A stretch of 64,000 bases of DNA from Desulfitobacterium hafniense DCB-2 (GTDB lineage: Bacteria > Bacillota > Desulfitobacteriia > Desulfitobacteriales > Desulfitobacteriaceae), in the NCBI RefSeq assembly GCF_000021925.1, contig NC_011830.1, forward strand, positions 1,326,501 through 1,390,500, given 5' to 3'. This document shows, piece by piece, positions 24,962 through 34,066 of this stretch (positions within the stretch are counted from its first letter, which is position 1; each line of letters begins with the position of its first letter). Position numbers and translations under genes: made by a program. Below the pieces are notes generated by a model. That model searched no databases and had not been told where the DNA came from. It saw only the letters and a program-made list of their open reading frames with translations.

Positions 24962-26878
24962 ATGTGCACAAAATTGCCGGAGGATTATGAAATTGTCTTT
25001 GATTTTGCAGCGATTGGCATGGCCTTATTGTCCTTAGAAGGAGAGTTTTTAAGAGTCAATGCCTATTTTTGCCAGTTCTTTGGGTATGACCCGATTGAAT
25101 TGTCTAAACTGCTATTTTCGAAGCTGGTCCATCCAGAAGATATTGGGCTGGGTTTCCAGGAGATCCAAAAACTTCTCTCAGGGGAAATACCGACATGTCA
25201 TTTAGAAAACCGCTTTGTGCATAAAACGGGTGAAATAAAATGGGGATTATCCAGTGTCTCTCTGGTACGGGATGAGATGGGGATTCCTCTTTATAGCATA
25301 GTACAAATCCAGGATATAACAGCCAGGAAGCGTGTGGAAGATAATTTAAGTTATCGCGTTGAATTTGAAAGATTTGTGACAACACTATCGACAGGATTTA
25401 TCAATTGTCCGGTAGATAAAATTGATGAAGAAATAACCAGCGCTTTAGAAAAGATCGGCAAGTTCTTAAGAGTCGACTGTATCTTCGTTGACCAGTTTTA
25501 TGAAGAAGGCAGGAAATATCAAAAAGTCATGGAGTGGAATCCGCCGGGGATAACGCCATTTTTAGCTCCGGAACTGACAGTGGAAGCTGTACCGAGGCGG
25601 TATAGGAAATTAAGTGAAAAAGATGGTTTTAACTATGCAGAAAAAGAGCAAACTCTTAAAGCACAGCTGCTCCTTAATATTCCCATAACCCAAGCTGGTG
25701 AAAATGTCGGCTTTATTGGTGTAGCCAGCCATCAAGGCCAATCCTTTTCTGAAGAAGATATTCGCCTTATTAAAGTAGTGGGAGAAGTGATATTCAGCGC
25801 TATCCAGAGAAAGCAGGCCGAGATCGCCCGCCGGAATTCTGAACAATTAATAGCGGCTGCCTTTGCAGCAAGCCCCGCGCTGATGATGATACTATCCATG
25901 GAGGGAAAAGGAGTCATCGATGTCAACGATACCTTTATTGAAGTTTTAGGCTATGACCGCAGTGAATTGCTTAATAAACAGAGCGGGGAGCTTTCAGAAT
26001 TGATTCGTCAAAGTGATTATGAACATATCTATGAAACTTTAAATCAGCACGGCACCATACTGAATCGTGAGATCGAGCTGATCACTAAATCCGGAATAAA
26101 AAGAACGTGCCTTTTTTCAGCTGAAAAGATCATGATTGGGAAGGAAATGTGCCTCCTGCTGGTGAGCCAGGATATTACGGAGAAGAAGTGCTTGGAAAAG
26201 GAAATGGCCCGCCTGGAGCGTCTTGATCTAATCGGTCAGATGGCGGCCGGTATCGGCCATGAGATCCGCAATCCCATGACCACCGTAAGAGGCTATTTGC
26301 AGTATATTTCTAAAAAAGACAAGTATGCCGACGAAATAGAGACTTTCCAGCTGATGATTGAAGAGCTGGACCGGGCCAATGAAATCATCACAGAATACTT
26401 ATCCTTAAGCCAGGACAGGGTGGTCGATTTTAAACGCATCAATTTAAACACCATTATCCAGCATCTCTATCCAATATTGTCCGTTCATACCAAGATGGAG
26501 GATAAGAGCATCGAGCTTAATTTAGGTTCCCTGCCTGAATTATATCTGGATAAAAAGGAGCTGTGTCAGCTCATCCTGAATCTGGTCCGCAATGGTCTTG
26601 AAGCCATGCCGATCAAAGGCAAGCTCACCATATCTACCTATATACAACAAGGAAATGTTATCCTTGAAGTAGAAGATCAAGGGAGAGGCATACCCAATGA
26701 GATAAAAGATAAGGTAGGGACCCCCTTCTTCACCACAAAGCTCAATGGGACCGGCCTCGGTATGGCTATATGCTATAGTATAGCTGAACGGCATAATGCT
26801 CTGATTGACCTCCAATCCGGCCCCCAAGGGACGAAGGTCAGAGTGAAGTTTCAGGGTGCGGAGGAGGTTAAGGCTTAA
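24962..26878 (+). CDS. Soluble sensor histidine kinase, PAS-GAF-PAS
   Basis: A 638-residue kinase with no membrane helix. Domains in order: PAS (about 8-120, with VQIQDITARKR at its end), GAF (about 135-285), PAS (about 295-410, ending LVSQDITEKK), phospho-acceptor domain with His433 in GIGHEIRNPMTTVRGYL, and ATPase domain with NLVRNGLEAM, DQGRGIPNE and GTGLGMA. The GHEIRNP form is typical of KinA-like sporulation phosphorelay kinases in Firmicutes. No response regulator is adjacent, which fits a phosphorelay kinase; this is inference. Its stop overlaps the start of the Amj gene. Confidence 0.9.
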   Translation: MCTKLPEDYEIVFDFAAIGMALLSLEGEFLRVNAYFCQFFGYDPIELSKLLFSKLVHPEDIGLGFQEIQKLLSGEIPTCHLENRFVHKTGEIKWGLSSVSLVRDEMGIPLYSIVQIQDITARKRVEDNLSYRVEFERFVTTLSTGFINCPVDKIDEEITSALEKIGKFLRVDCIFVDQFYEEGRKYQKVMEWNPPGITPFLAPELTVEAVPRRYRKLSEKDGFNYAEKEQTLKAQLLLNIPITQAGENVGFIGVASHQGQSFSEEDIRLIKVVGEVIFSAIQRKQAEIARRNSEQLIAAAFAASPALMMILSMEGKGVIDVNDTFIEVLGYDRSELLNKQSGELSELIRQSDYEHIYETLNQHGTILNREIELITKSGIKRTCLFSAEKIMIGKEMCLLLVSQDITEKKCLEKEMARLERLDLIGQMAAGIGHEIRNPMTTVRGYLQYISKKDKYADEIETFQLMIEELDRANEIITEYLSLSQDRVVDFKRINLNTIIQHLYPILSVHTKMEDKSIELNLGSLPELYLDKKELCQLILNLVRNGLEAMPIKGKLTISTYIQQGNVILEVEDQGRGIPNEIKDKVGTPFFTTKLNGTGLGMAICYSIAERHNALIDLQSGPQGTKVRVKFQGAEEVKA

Positions 26879-27672
26879 TGGAAACTATTTTGTTGGAATT
26901 GATGATTTTAACCTTGATTATCCACCTTATCGACACCCTTTCCTACTCAGTCCGGCTCAACTCAGTCAAAAGCGGACAATTCGCCTTGTCGGTTTCTTTA
27001 TTTAACCTGTTTGTGCTTGTTTCCCGGACGGCCAATATGTTTCAGGCTCCCTTAATCGGCTGGATCATTGGGGAAAGCCTTGCCGCAGGAATTGACCCTA
27101 TCGACGATATCCGCAGGGTAATCTTCGCTGCGACCATAGGAACCTTGTTGGGAATTCTGTTGATTCCAACCTTTCTGCGGCTCTTTGAAGTTGCTGTGAA
27201 ACGGCTGGAGACAACCGGATCGGTTCCTTTGTTAGTGATTGAAGCCTTGCAAATAAGCAATGTTAAACGTATGCTGAAAAGGGCTACCCGGCCCAATAAA
27301 ACGATGCTGGAAAGGCTTAGATATCGGGAAATCCCCAAGCGGTTGCTGATCATAAATTCCTTAGTGACAGGAATTTATACAGTGGGGGTTCTTGCCGCGA
27401 ACTATTCGGCCCTATTAGTTGCTGAACAGTACAGAATTGCGGCTGTAGGTTCTTCGGGGATGATTAATGGTCTCGCCACCATTTTGCTGACCTTATTTAT
27501 TGACCCGAAATCCGCTGTTATTACGGATCAAGCCTTAAGAGGAGACCGGCCTTACGGTGATGTGAAAGCCCTGGTGATTTTGTTGATCGCCGCTAAGCTC
27601 ATTGGCACGCTGCTGGGGCAAGCGATTTTTTTTCCGGCGGCTAAGATTATTGCCAGCTTCTACGGGGGATAA
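26878..27672 (+). CDS. amj: Lipid II flippase, Amj family
   Basis: A 264-residue polytopic protein with about six helices, related to Bacillus YdaH/Amj (DUF2837), which can replace MurJ in moving lipid II across the membrane. Family segments seen: LIIHLIDTLSYSVRLNSVKSG at the start, SLFNLFVLVSRTANMFQAPL, and the C-terminal GMINGLATILLTLFIDPKSAVITDQALRG. The ATG shares its A with the kinase stop (TAATG), so the two are coupled. Confidence 0.85.
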   Translation: METILLELMILTLIIHLIDTLSYSVRLNSVKSGQFALSVSLFNLFVLVSRTANMFQAPLIGWIIGESLAAGIDPIDDIRRVIFAATIGTLLGILLIPTFLRLFEVAVKRLETTGSVPLLVIEALQISNVKRMLKRATRPNKTMLERLRYREIPKRLLIINSLVTGIYTVGVLAANYSALLVAEQYRIAAVGSSGMINGLATILLTLFIDPKSAVITDQALRGDRPYGDVKALVILLIAAKLIGTLLGQAIFFPAAKIIASFYGG

Positions 27673-27780
27673 TCCTTTGTAATGAAGTATGGAAGCCATC
27701 CGCGGCTGGTATAAATAATAAAGGAGTGGAAAACTGAAGCGTGTGCCGTGATGTTATGGATATTGGAAGGGAAGGTCTAA

Positions 27781-28602
27781 ATGCGAACAGCGAATAAAGG
27801 GTTATCCCGCAGAACATTTATCATCGGTGGCATTGGCTTGCTGTCTTACCTGTACTTCAATGTCCATTCCCTGGCCGTAAAACACTATACGATTGCCATT
27901 GATGGTTTGCCCCAGGAGTTTGAGGGCTTTACCATTCTTCATTTGACAGATTTGCATGCCAAAAAGTACGGTGAGCGGCAGGATAAGCTTATAGAACTCA
28001 TCAATCGCCAGAACTTTGATATGGTGGCGATGACCGGTGATTTTATCGATAAAGATAATCCTGATGTGGAGCCCACCTTAGCTCTGATTCAGGGATTGGC
28101 AGCCAAGCCCATTTTCTTTGTACCGGGAAATCACGAGTGGCGGCACGATTTCAGAATTAAGTCCAGCTTAGAAGAGCATGGAGTAAAGATTTTAGACAAT
28201 AAGAACGCTAAATTAGCCAAAGGGGAGGCCCAGCTTTGGATAGCGGGGGTCGATGATCCCTATTTACACAGAGATAAGCTGGAGCAGGCCCTTCATGGCA
28301 TTGCCGATGCCCAGCCCAAACTGTTATTGGCTCATGCCCCCAATATCTTTAAGCCTGCCGCTGCGTCCGGGGTTGAGTTGGTGTTGGTGGGACATACCCA
28401 TGGCGGTCAGGTCAGACTGCCTCTGATCGGGGCCATCGTGGCTCCCGGTCAAGGGCTTTTTCCTCAATACGATTATGGTCATTTCACGACGGGCTCCACA
28501 AATATGATAGTTAATGGCGGCTTGGGAGAGAGCACTTTGCCCTTGCGATTTTGCAGCCGGCCGGAAATCGTTCTTGTTAAACTGGTTTCCGCTCCTCAAT
28601 AG
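27781..28602 (+). CDS. Metallophosphoesterase, YkuE/YaeI-like
   Basis: A 273-residue phosphoesterase with an N-terminal RRTF plus hydrophobic helix (Tat-like signal or anchor). All dimetal motifs are present: LHLTDLHA, MTGDFID, VPGNHEW, LLAHAPN and LVGHTHGGQVR. Relatives cleave lipid pyrophosphates such as UDP-diacylglucosamine or are of unknown substrate. It leads a likely operon of five genes, with short gaps or overlaps, that also has an acyl ligase and a dehydrogenase, so a lipid-related job is possible. Confidence 0.9.
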   Translation: MRTANKGLSRRTFIIGGIGLLSYLYFNVHSLAVKHYTIAIDGLPQEFEGFTILHLTDLHAKKYGERQDKLIELINRQNFDMVAMTGDFIDKDNPDVEPTLALIQGLAAKPIFFVPGNHEWRHDFRIKSSLEEHGVKILDNKNAKLAKGEAQLWIAGVDDPYLHRDKLEQALHGIADAQPKLLLAHAPNIFKPAAASGVELVLVGHTHGGQVRLPLIGAIVAPGQGLFPQYDYGHFTTGSTNMIVNGGLGESTLPLRFCSRPEIVLVKLVSAPQ

Positions 28603-28626
28603 CCCAGGCCTGGAAAAGGGGTAATT

Positions 28627-29469
28627 ATGCATACCAAGAGTTTATGGGAAGCTGTTTTATTCCCCCCTCGGGCGCTCAACAGAAGCAGGCTGGAGGCCAA
28701 GCTTAGGGGCAAGACAATTCTGATCACCGGCGCCAGTTCCGGCATCGGGGAAGCGCTGGCTTACCAGTTGGCAGATAGTGAGTGTCATTTGATTTTAGTG
28801 GCCAGAACAGAGGCCAAGCTCTTCCAGGTCAAGCAGAACATTGAACAGAAAAAGGCTGCAGTAAGCATTTTCCCGGCTGACCTCAGAGAGCCTGAACAGG
28901 TGAAAGAATTGCTGAATTTCATTGAGCAGTTGCCCGCTGGTTTGGATGTGTTCGTCAACAACGCCGGTTTATCCATCAAGCGCGGGATTAAGGATTCTTT
29001 AGACCGCTATCATGATTTTACCAGAACCATGGCCATCAATTATTTGGCGCCGGTGCAATTAGCCCTCTCCCTTATTCCCCTGCTTGAGAAAAATAAGGGA
29101 CAGATCATTAACATATCCACCATCAATGTCCTGCTCCTGCCGCTCCCCCATTGGGCCGCCTATCAGGCCTCAAAAGCGGCCTTTGATACCTGGTTCCGCT
29201 CGGCGGCTGCGGAGCTGAATGCGATGGGCATTGCCACTTCCTCAGTCTATCTGCCCTTGGTCAGAACTCCCATGATCCTGCCGACCAAGGAATATCAAAA
29301 ACTGCCGGCCATGAGCCCTAAGCAGGCGGGAAAGATTGTCGCCAAGCTAATTTATACACAAAGATCCAAATACCGGCCCTGGTGGCTGCTGCCCGGGCAG
29401 TTTGCCTCGATTGTCTGCAGAGGAATCTGGGAATGTGCCGCTCCTGCTTATTTAACAAAGCGCAGATAG
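28627..29469 (+). CDS. Short-chain dehydrogenase/reductase
   Basis: A 280-residue SDR. The cofactor motif is TGASSGIGEALAYQLA, NNAG lies at about residue 115, and the active-site YQASK near residue 180 is preceded by INIST. A hydrophobic tail follows. RTEAKL after strand 2 suggests NADP use. The protein resembles acyl or ketone reductases of the DltE type; the substrate is unknown. It starts 24 bases after the phosphoesterase gene and 1 base separates it from the ligase gene. Confidence 0.9.
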   Translation: MHTKSLWEAVLFPPRALNRSRLEAKLRGKTILITGASSGIGEALAYQLADSECHLILVARTEAKLFQVKQNIEQKKAAVSIFPADLREPEQVKELLNFIEQLPAGLDVFVNNAGLSIKRGIKDSLDRYHDFTRTMAINYLAPVQLALSLIPLLEKNKGQIINISTINVLLLPLPHWAAYQASKAAFDTWFRSAAAELNAMGIATSSVYLPLVRTPMILPTKEYQKLPAMSPKQAGKIVAKLIYTQRSKYRPWWLLPGQFASIVCRGIWECAAPAYLTKRR

Positions 29470-29470
29470 G

Positions 29471-31036
29471 ATGGAAGCCATGATTAAATTGCTCTACACT
29501 TTGTTTAAAATAGGCTTGCTTTCCCCCTTGGGGCTCTATAGTTTGGCCGTCGCTCTCGGTAAACATGGCATAAATATCATGGCTTTATTGAGTTTGGCGG
29601 CCAAGGTATATGGTGAAAAGATCGGGTTAATCGATGAAAAGGAAGAGTTGACCTACCGGGAACTGTATGCCCGGTCCCGCCGCATCGCTTTGCTTTTGCA
29701 GGAGAAGTATCAGCTGCAAAGAGGGAATAAGGTAGGGTTGATCTGCAAGAACCATACTTCTTTGATCAAAGCCTTATTCGCTGTTGCCCAATCCGGTGCG
29801 GATATCTATTTGCTCAATGCGGAAATGAGCAGCAGTCAATTCAATCAGTTAGCAGAGCAAATTGACTTCAACCTGGTTATCTACGATTTTGAAGCAAGCC
29901 CCTTGCTGGAGGCTTCAGTCTATCAAAAAGGTAAGCTTTTGAGCTATCATGAGCATTTGCCGGCGCTCAATAACCTTGCTGAGCAAAGCTTCCCGGAAAA
30001 TCTGCAAATCCAGCCTTCCTCAAGCGGCAGGCTGGTGATACTGACAGGCGGGACAACGGGAAAGGCCAGGGCAGCGGCTCATCAACCTTCCCTTTACAAC
30101 TATCTGAACCCCTTCCTGACCTTAATCAACAGGTTGAAGCTTACCCATTATCAGACCGCTTATATAGCCACCCCCCTTTATCATGGCTATGGCCTGGCAA
30201 TTTTACTGGTGTTGATCACCTTGGGGAAAAAGGTCGTGATTCAAAAGGGCTTTGATCAGGTGAAAGCCTGTCGGCTGATCCGCAAGCATCAGGTTGAAGT
30301 AGTGACCGTCGTACCCTTGATGATTGATAAAATGCTGAAGCAAAATCCGGAAGATTTGCAATCCCTGGCCTGCATTGTTTCCGGCGGGGCGGAACTCAAT
30401 CCTAAGCTTACCCGGGAGACAACGGAGAAGCTGGGGGATGTCCTGTACAATCTGTATGGAACCTCGGAGGCGGGGTTAAATATAATCGCTACCCCCCAGG
30501 ATTTAAGCTATGCGGCCAATACTCTCGGTAAAATCATCAAAGGTGTTCGGCTCAAGGTAATGGATGATAATAAACATGAAGTCCCCATCGGCAGTGTGGG
30601 CCAATTCTGTATTAAGAACGCCTGGTCCATGGGCAATAAAAGCGGGCCGTGGCTGGAAACAGGTGATTTAGGTTATCGGGATCATCAAGGCTACTACTTC
30701 TTATGCGGCCGAGTAGATGACATGGTGGTTTCGGCCGGAGAAAATGTTTATCCCGCCGATCTGGAGCAGGTGCTGAGAAATCATCCTCACATCAAAGAGG
30801 TGGCGGTCATCGGCATCAGCGATGAAAGATTCGGGCAAAGACTGAAGGGTTTTGTGGTTAGGGAGGAAGGCGCCTGCTTAACCCAGGAGGAGCTTTTGGC
30901 ATGGCTGCGCCCCCGGGTGGCCCGATTTCAGTTGCCCAAAGAGATAGTCTTTGTCCAGCAACTGCCTTATACACCCTTGGGTAAAATCGATAAGCAGCAG
31001 TTAAGGAATAGCATGGGTGGTGATTGTGGTGATTAA
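29471..31036 (+). CDS. AMP-dependent acyl-CoA synthetase/ligase
   Basis: A 521-residue adenylating enzyme. ATP-binding loop LTGGTTGKARAA, the YGTSEAG motif, the TGDLGYRDHQGYYFLCGR hinge and the C-terminal catalytic Lys in PLGKIDKQQL are present. The first 30 residues are hydrophobic (LLYTLFKIGLLSPLGLYSLAVAL), so the enzyme is probably membrane-associated, which is unusual for simple acyl-CoA synthetases. It probably activates a fatty acid or related acid for the operon's dehydrogenase partner. It ends inside the longer reading frame of the next gene. Confidence 0.88.
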   Translation: MEAMIKLLYTLFKIGLLSPLGLYSLAVALGKHGINIMALLSLAAKVYGEKIGLIDEKEELTYRELYARSRRIALLLQEKYQLQRGNKVGLICKNHTSLIKALFAVAQSGADIYLLNAEMSSSQFNQLAEQIDFNLVIYDFEASPLLEASVYQKGKLLSYHEHLPALNNLAEQSFPENLQIQPSSSGRLVILTGGTTGKARAAAHQPSLYNYLNPFLTLINRLKLTHYQTAYIATPLYHGYGLAILLVLITLGKKVVIQKGFDQVKACRLIRKHQVEVVTVVPLMIDKMLKQNPEDLQSLACIVSGGAELNPKLTRETTEKLGDVLYNLYGTSEAGLNIIATPQDLSYAANTLGKIIKGVRLKVMDDNKHEVPIGSVGQFCIKNAWSMGNKSGPWLETGDLGYRDHQGYYFLCGRVDDMVVSAGENVYPADLEQVLRNHPHIKEVAVIGISDERFGQRLKGFVVREEGACLTQEELLAWLRPRVARFQLPKEIVFVQQLPYTPLGKIDKQQLRNSMGGDCGD

Positions 31037-31046
31037 GGCTGAGCTC

Positions 31047-31544
31047 ATGGGAGCCCTTATAGAAGTTCTCATTAAGGGGCGTATCGAGTGTTATGTTAAG
31101 AAAAGCTCCGCATATAATCCCTATAGTCCGGGTCAGATCTATGATTGGGATTTTAAACTCTCCTGGGGGGATTACCTTTTTAGTGATTCATACCGCGGCT
31201 TTAATCCTTATAGCGGAGTGGAATATATCTATTATAAGGAGCGGAGTGAACCGATTTGGTCCTGCGATTATGTAGGCTATGCCCTGGCTGGTGCGGGTGT
31301 TTCCGAAAAGGAGATCTATGGTTTTTTGAAGCAGGGCAGGGGTAAACATTTATTGGAATGGGCCGGGGAATGCACCGGAACTTTGTTCTCTGACTACTCC
31401 TATCAGGAGGGAGATTTTGGTTATCAAACCCGGTTCCGCAGCTCCTCGCAAGGTGTGCTGCAGACCGAGGAAATTTACTGCCGGGGCAGATTAGCGGCAA
31501 CCCAGCTATCTGCCGGTTATTGGCGGGAGGAGGCTGCACCATGA
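31047..31544 (+). CDS. DUF5680 family protein
   Basis: A 165-residue soluble protein. It shows the DUF5680 pattern of aromatic-rich strands: WGDYLFSDSYRGFNPYSGVEYIYYKE, WSCDYVGYALAG and GDFGYQTRF. Function is unknown. ATG 31047 is taken because it lies outside the ligase stop; the frame is open to GTG 31017. Its last four bases overlap the acetyltransferase start (ATGA). Confidence 0.7.
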   Translation: MGALIEVLIKGRIECYVKKSSAYNPYSPGQIYDWDFKLSWGDYLFSDSYRGFNPYSGVEYIYYKERSEPIWSCDYVGYALAGAGVSEKEIYGFLKQGRGKHLLEWAGECTGTLFSDYSYQEGDFGYQTRFRSSSQGVLQTEEIYCRGRLAATQLSAGYWREEAAP

Positions 31545-32110
31545 GACATAGGGGAACCAAAGAACTGGAAACTGAGGGGCTGATCTTGCGCAGGTTTGAA
31601 TTAACTGATGCGGAAGCCATGTTTAAGAATTGGGCCAATGATGGGGAAGTAACGAAATATTTGACCTGGCCTCCCCATGAGAATGTGGAAGTTTCCTTAG
31701 AAGTGCTGAAAGACTGGGTCAGCCTATATGAAGACGAAAAATTTTATCAATGGGCGATTGTGCTCAAAGAGAATGGCTCCGAGCCTATCGGCAGCATCAG
31801 CATTGTCAAAATGGATGACCGCATTGACATGGTTCATGTAGGGTACTGCATCGGTAAACGATGGTGGGGCAAGGGAGTTACCTCCGAAGCCCTTGCTGAA
31901 TTAATGCGTTTTTTCTTCGCGGAGGTTCAAGTCAATAGGATTGAATCCAGACATGATCCCCGCAATCCTAACTCAGGGAAGGTAATGAAGAAGTGCGGGC
32001 TGCTGTATGAAGGGACTCTGAAACAAGGGGACCGGTGCAATCAGGGAATCTGTGATTGCTCAATGTACGGGCTTGTTGCCGAAGATTATTATGCCAATCA
32101 TCAACGATAA
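31541..32110 (+). CDS. GNAT acetyltransferase, RimJ/RimL-like
   Basis: A 189-residue acetyltransferase. LETEGLILRRFELTDAEAMF opens the domain. The acetyl-CoA loop is YCIGKRWWGKGVTSEALAEL, and VNRIESRHDPRNPNSGKVMKKCG is the next family segment. GGAGGAGG lies before ATG 31541. It acts on a protein N terminus or a small molecule; which is unknown. Last gene of the operon that begins at 27781. Confidence 0.9.
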   Translation: MRHRGTKELETEGLILRRFELTDAEAMFKNWANDGEVTKYLTWPPHENVEVSLEVLKDWVSLYEDEKFYQWAIVLKENGSEPIGSISIVKMDDRIDMVHVGYCIGKRWWGKGVTSEALAELMRFFFAEVQVNRIESRHDPRNPNSGKVMKKCGLLYEGTLKQGDRCNQGICDCSMYGLVAEDYYANHQR

Positions 32111-32168
32111 AACAAAAAATATAGATGCTTGTGTAAATCCTGGCGCCTTTCCCTGACTTTGTTAGTAT

Positions 32169-32228
32169 CCGGAGTGCACGATTTGAACGTGGGACCTCTA
32201 CCACCCCAAGGTAGCGCTCTACCAAACT
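32169..32228 (-). pseudogene. tRNA-Pro (GGG) fragment
   Basis: On the minus strand this reads as the D-arm remainder (AGTTTGGTAGAGC), an anticodon arm with stem CTACC/GGTAG and loop TTGGGGT (anticodon GGG, proline), and a T arm with TTCAAAT. The 5' acceptor strand and the start of the D arm are missing and replaced by unrelated A/T-rich sequence, one T-stem pair is mismatched and one base is missing before the acceptor 3' strand. It therefore cannot fold into a working tRNA. Such 3' fragments often mark past integration at a tRNA gene. Confidence 0.75.
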
Positions 32229-32300
32229 AAAAAATAGGGAGATAACACGATGGCAAATGCGGCTATTGAATTACTGTAAACAGGAGAAGTGAAGCAAAAG

Positions 32301-32834
32301 ATGTATAAAGAAAAAGTGATTGAAAAAATGAAAGAAGTATTTAGGGAAGTCCCCTATGGAATTGAGCATACCCTAAGGGTGCTTCAAAATGCGGAAAGCA
32401 TTATGGAGGGAGAAGAGTACCCGCAAGAGGAAAGAGAGCTTGTCTCCATTGTAACGATACTTCACGATATCGGGGCTATCGAAGCGCAAAGAAAGCACGG
32501 TTCAATGGAGGCCCGTTTCCAGGAATTAGAGGGGCCGCCGGTATCCAGAAAGATACTTGAAGAGATAGGATATAATGCTGCCCAAATCGACAGGGTATGT
32601 TATATCGTGGGAAACCATCATACACCGTCGAGAATTGACGGCCTGGATTTCCAGATCCAATGGGATGCCGATTTGCTGGAGAACCTCGGAGCCATGGAAA
32701 TAAGCAAGGATAGGGTAAAAGCAGAGCATTTCATCGCCAAGAATTTCCGCACCAGAACAGGCAAGGCTATGGCTTATGAACGTTTTGTCAGGGAAGCGGC
32801 AATGATGGAAGACCCTGACCAGGAAAGCCGTTGA
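32301..32834 (+). CDS. HD domain phosphohydrolase-like protein
   Basis: A 177-residue HD-fold protein. The metal residues are in GIEHTLRVLQNAE, VTILHDIGAIEAQRKHG (the HD pair) and GNHHTP. Relatives hydrolyse nucleotides or phosphate esters. The start is unsure: GTG 32289 is only 2 bases after AGGAG, while ATG 32301 is 14 bases after it. A nine-codon open frame with GGGAGA ahead (ATG 32250) precedes it and may be a leftover. Confidence 0.8.
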   Translation: MYKEKVIEKMKEVFREVPYGIEHTLRVLQNAESIMEGEEYPQEERELVSIVTILHDIGAIEAQRKHGSMEARFQELEGPPVSRKILEEIGYNAAQIDRVCYIVGNHHTPSRIDGLDFQIQWDADLLENLGAMEISKDRVKAEHFIAKNFRTRTGKAMAYERFVREAAMMEDPDQESR

Positions 32835-32977
32835 AAATGTCGGAGCTTTAGAAACCGAAGTGAGAAAGTGGCAAGCAGCAGGGCCAAAAGAGCTGGAAGT
32901 ATTTCCAAATCAGGTTATCCGGGTTATAATCATCATAGGGGATGAAACATATGCTGGGAAGCGGATTTAGCACCATG

Positions 32978-33009
32978 AGGCTGACAGAAAATGTTAGCCT
33001 TTAATTTTT
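32978..33009 (+). terminator. Terminator before the epimerase gene
   Basis: AGGCTGACA pairs with TGTTAGCCT around AGAAAA-type loop, followed by TTAATTTTT. It would end transcription from the HD-domain gene. Confidence 0.7.
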
Positions 33010-33072
33010 ACATAGCAGCTTCCCGTGCAGGATAAGGCCGGTCCATGTAAAAATACATAGAGGATGAGCATT

Positions 33073-33981
33073 ATGAACGTCTTAATCTTTGGCGGAACAG
33101 GTTTTGTGGGTAGAAATCTGACCAAGGAGTTGCTTGAGAATGGCTATCAGGTTTATATTGTCACCCGAAACGCTCAGAGAATGGCCGGCACCCTGGCTGG
33201 CGGGGCAGGGGTAATCGAATGGGATAATATTTTCCCATTGGCTTCGCTTAAAAACCTGACGCAAATTGATGCTGTGATTAATCTGGCGGGCGAATCCATC
33301 GGCAATCGCCGCTGGACCCCTTCCGTAAAGGAGGAGATTATCGCCAGCAGGCTTAGAACTACAGGTGCCATTGTGACAGCTATTAATGAGGGTGTGATTC
33401 AGCCTGAAGTTTTGATCAACGCCTCGGCAGTTGGCTATTATGGCCCCCGTGGGGATGAAGAGATCACGGAGTCTGAAGGACCTGGCAAGGATTTTCTGGC
33501 TCAAGTCTGCCAAAAATGGGAAGAAGAAGCCTATAAAGTCCAAGACTCTTTGACAAGGGTAGTAACTCCTCGGATTGGCGTCGTTCTGGGCAATGAAGGC
33601 GCTCTGAATAGAATGGTCCTGCCCTTTAAATTCTATCTGGGCGGTCCTTTGGGCACGGGAGAGCAATGGCTTTCCTGGATTCATAGCCAGGATTTAATCA
33701 GCATGATCAGATTTATTATCGAACATCCGGAGTTATCCGGTCCGATTAATGCCGTCGCTCCCCATCCGGCCAAAATGAAGGATTTCAGTAAAACCCTGGG
33801 CAAGGTTTTAAATAAACCGTCATGGTTCCCCGTTCCGGAAATACTTTTGAAAATAGCCTTGGGTCAGATGGCGGAAATGCTATTGCACGGACAACGGGCT
33901 GTGCCCAAGCAGATGCAGCAGGCCGGTTTTGCATATAGGTATGGCAATTTGCAGGAAGCCCTGGAGAACGCTTTGCTGTAA
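33073..33981 (+). CDS. TIGR01777 family NAD(P)-binding epimerase-like protein
   Basis: A 302-residue extended-SDR protein. NVLIFGGTGFVGRNLTKELL is the cofactor site. The family motifs NLAGESIGNRRWTPSVKEEI and INASAVGYYGPRG are present, and the C-terminal DUF1731 part ends near VPKQMQQAGFAYRYGN. Relatives include YfcH and SulA-like proteins; the reaction is unknown. ATG 33073 is chosen because GAGG lies 9 bases ahead. It stands alone between a terminator and the racemase gene. Confidence 0.92.
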   Translation: MNVLIFGGTGFVGRNLTKELLENGYQVYIVTRNAQRMAGTLAGGAGVIEWDNIFPLASLKNLTQIDAVINLAGESIGNRRWTPSVKEEIIASRLRTTGAIVTAINEGVIQPEVLINASAVGYYGPRGDEEITESEGPGKDFLAQVCQKWEEEAYKVQDSLTRVVTPRIGVVLGNEGALNRMVLPFKFYLGGPLGTGEQWLSWIHSQDLISMIRFIIEHPELSGPINAVAPHPAKMKDFSKTLGKVLNKPSWFPVPEILLKIALGQMAEMLLHGQRAVPKQMQQAGFAYRYGNLQEALENALL

Positions 33982-34066
33982 GGCCAAAGCAGCAAGTGGG
34001 TACAGGTTGATTGTTCGCTAAGCAGGCCTAAACCAAATTGGGTTTATGTTATAGAGGAGGCAACCA

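Noticed and set aside
32830..32966. Short open frame after the HD-domain gene
   Set aside because: It reads about 45 codons ending VIRVIIIIGDETYAGKRI but lacks a start with ribosome binding site and matches nothing I recognise. It could be a degraded gene end.
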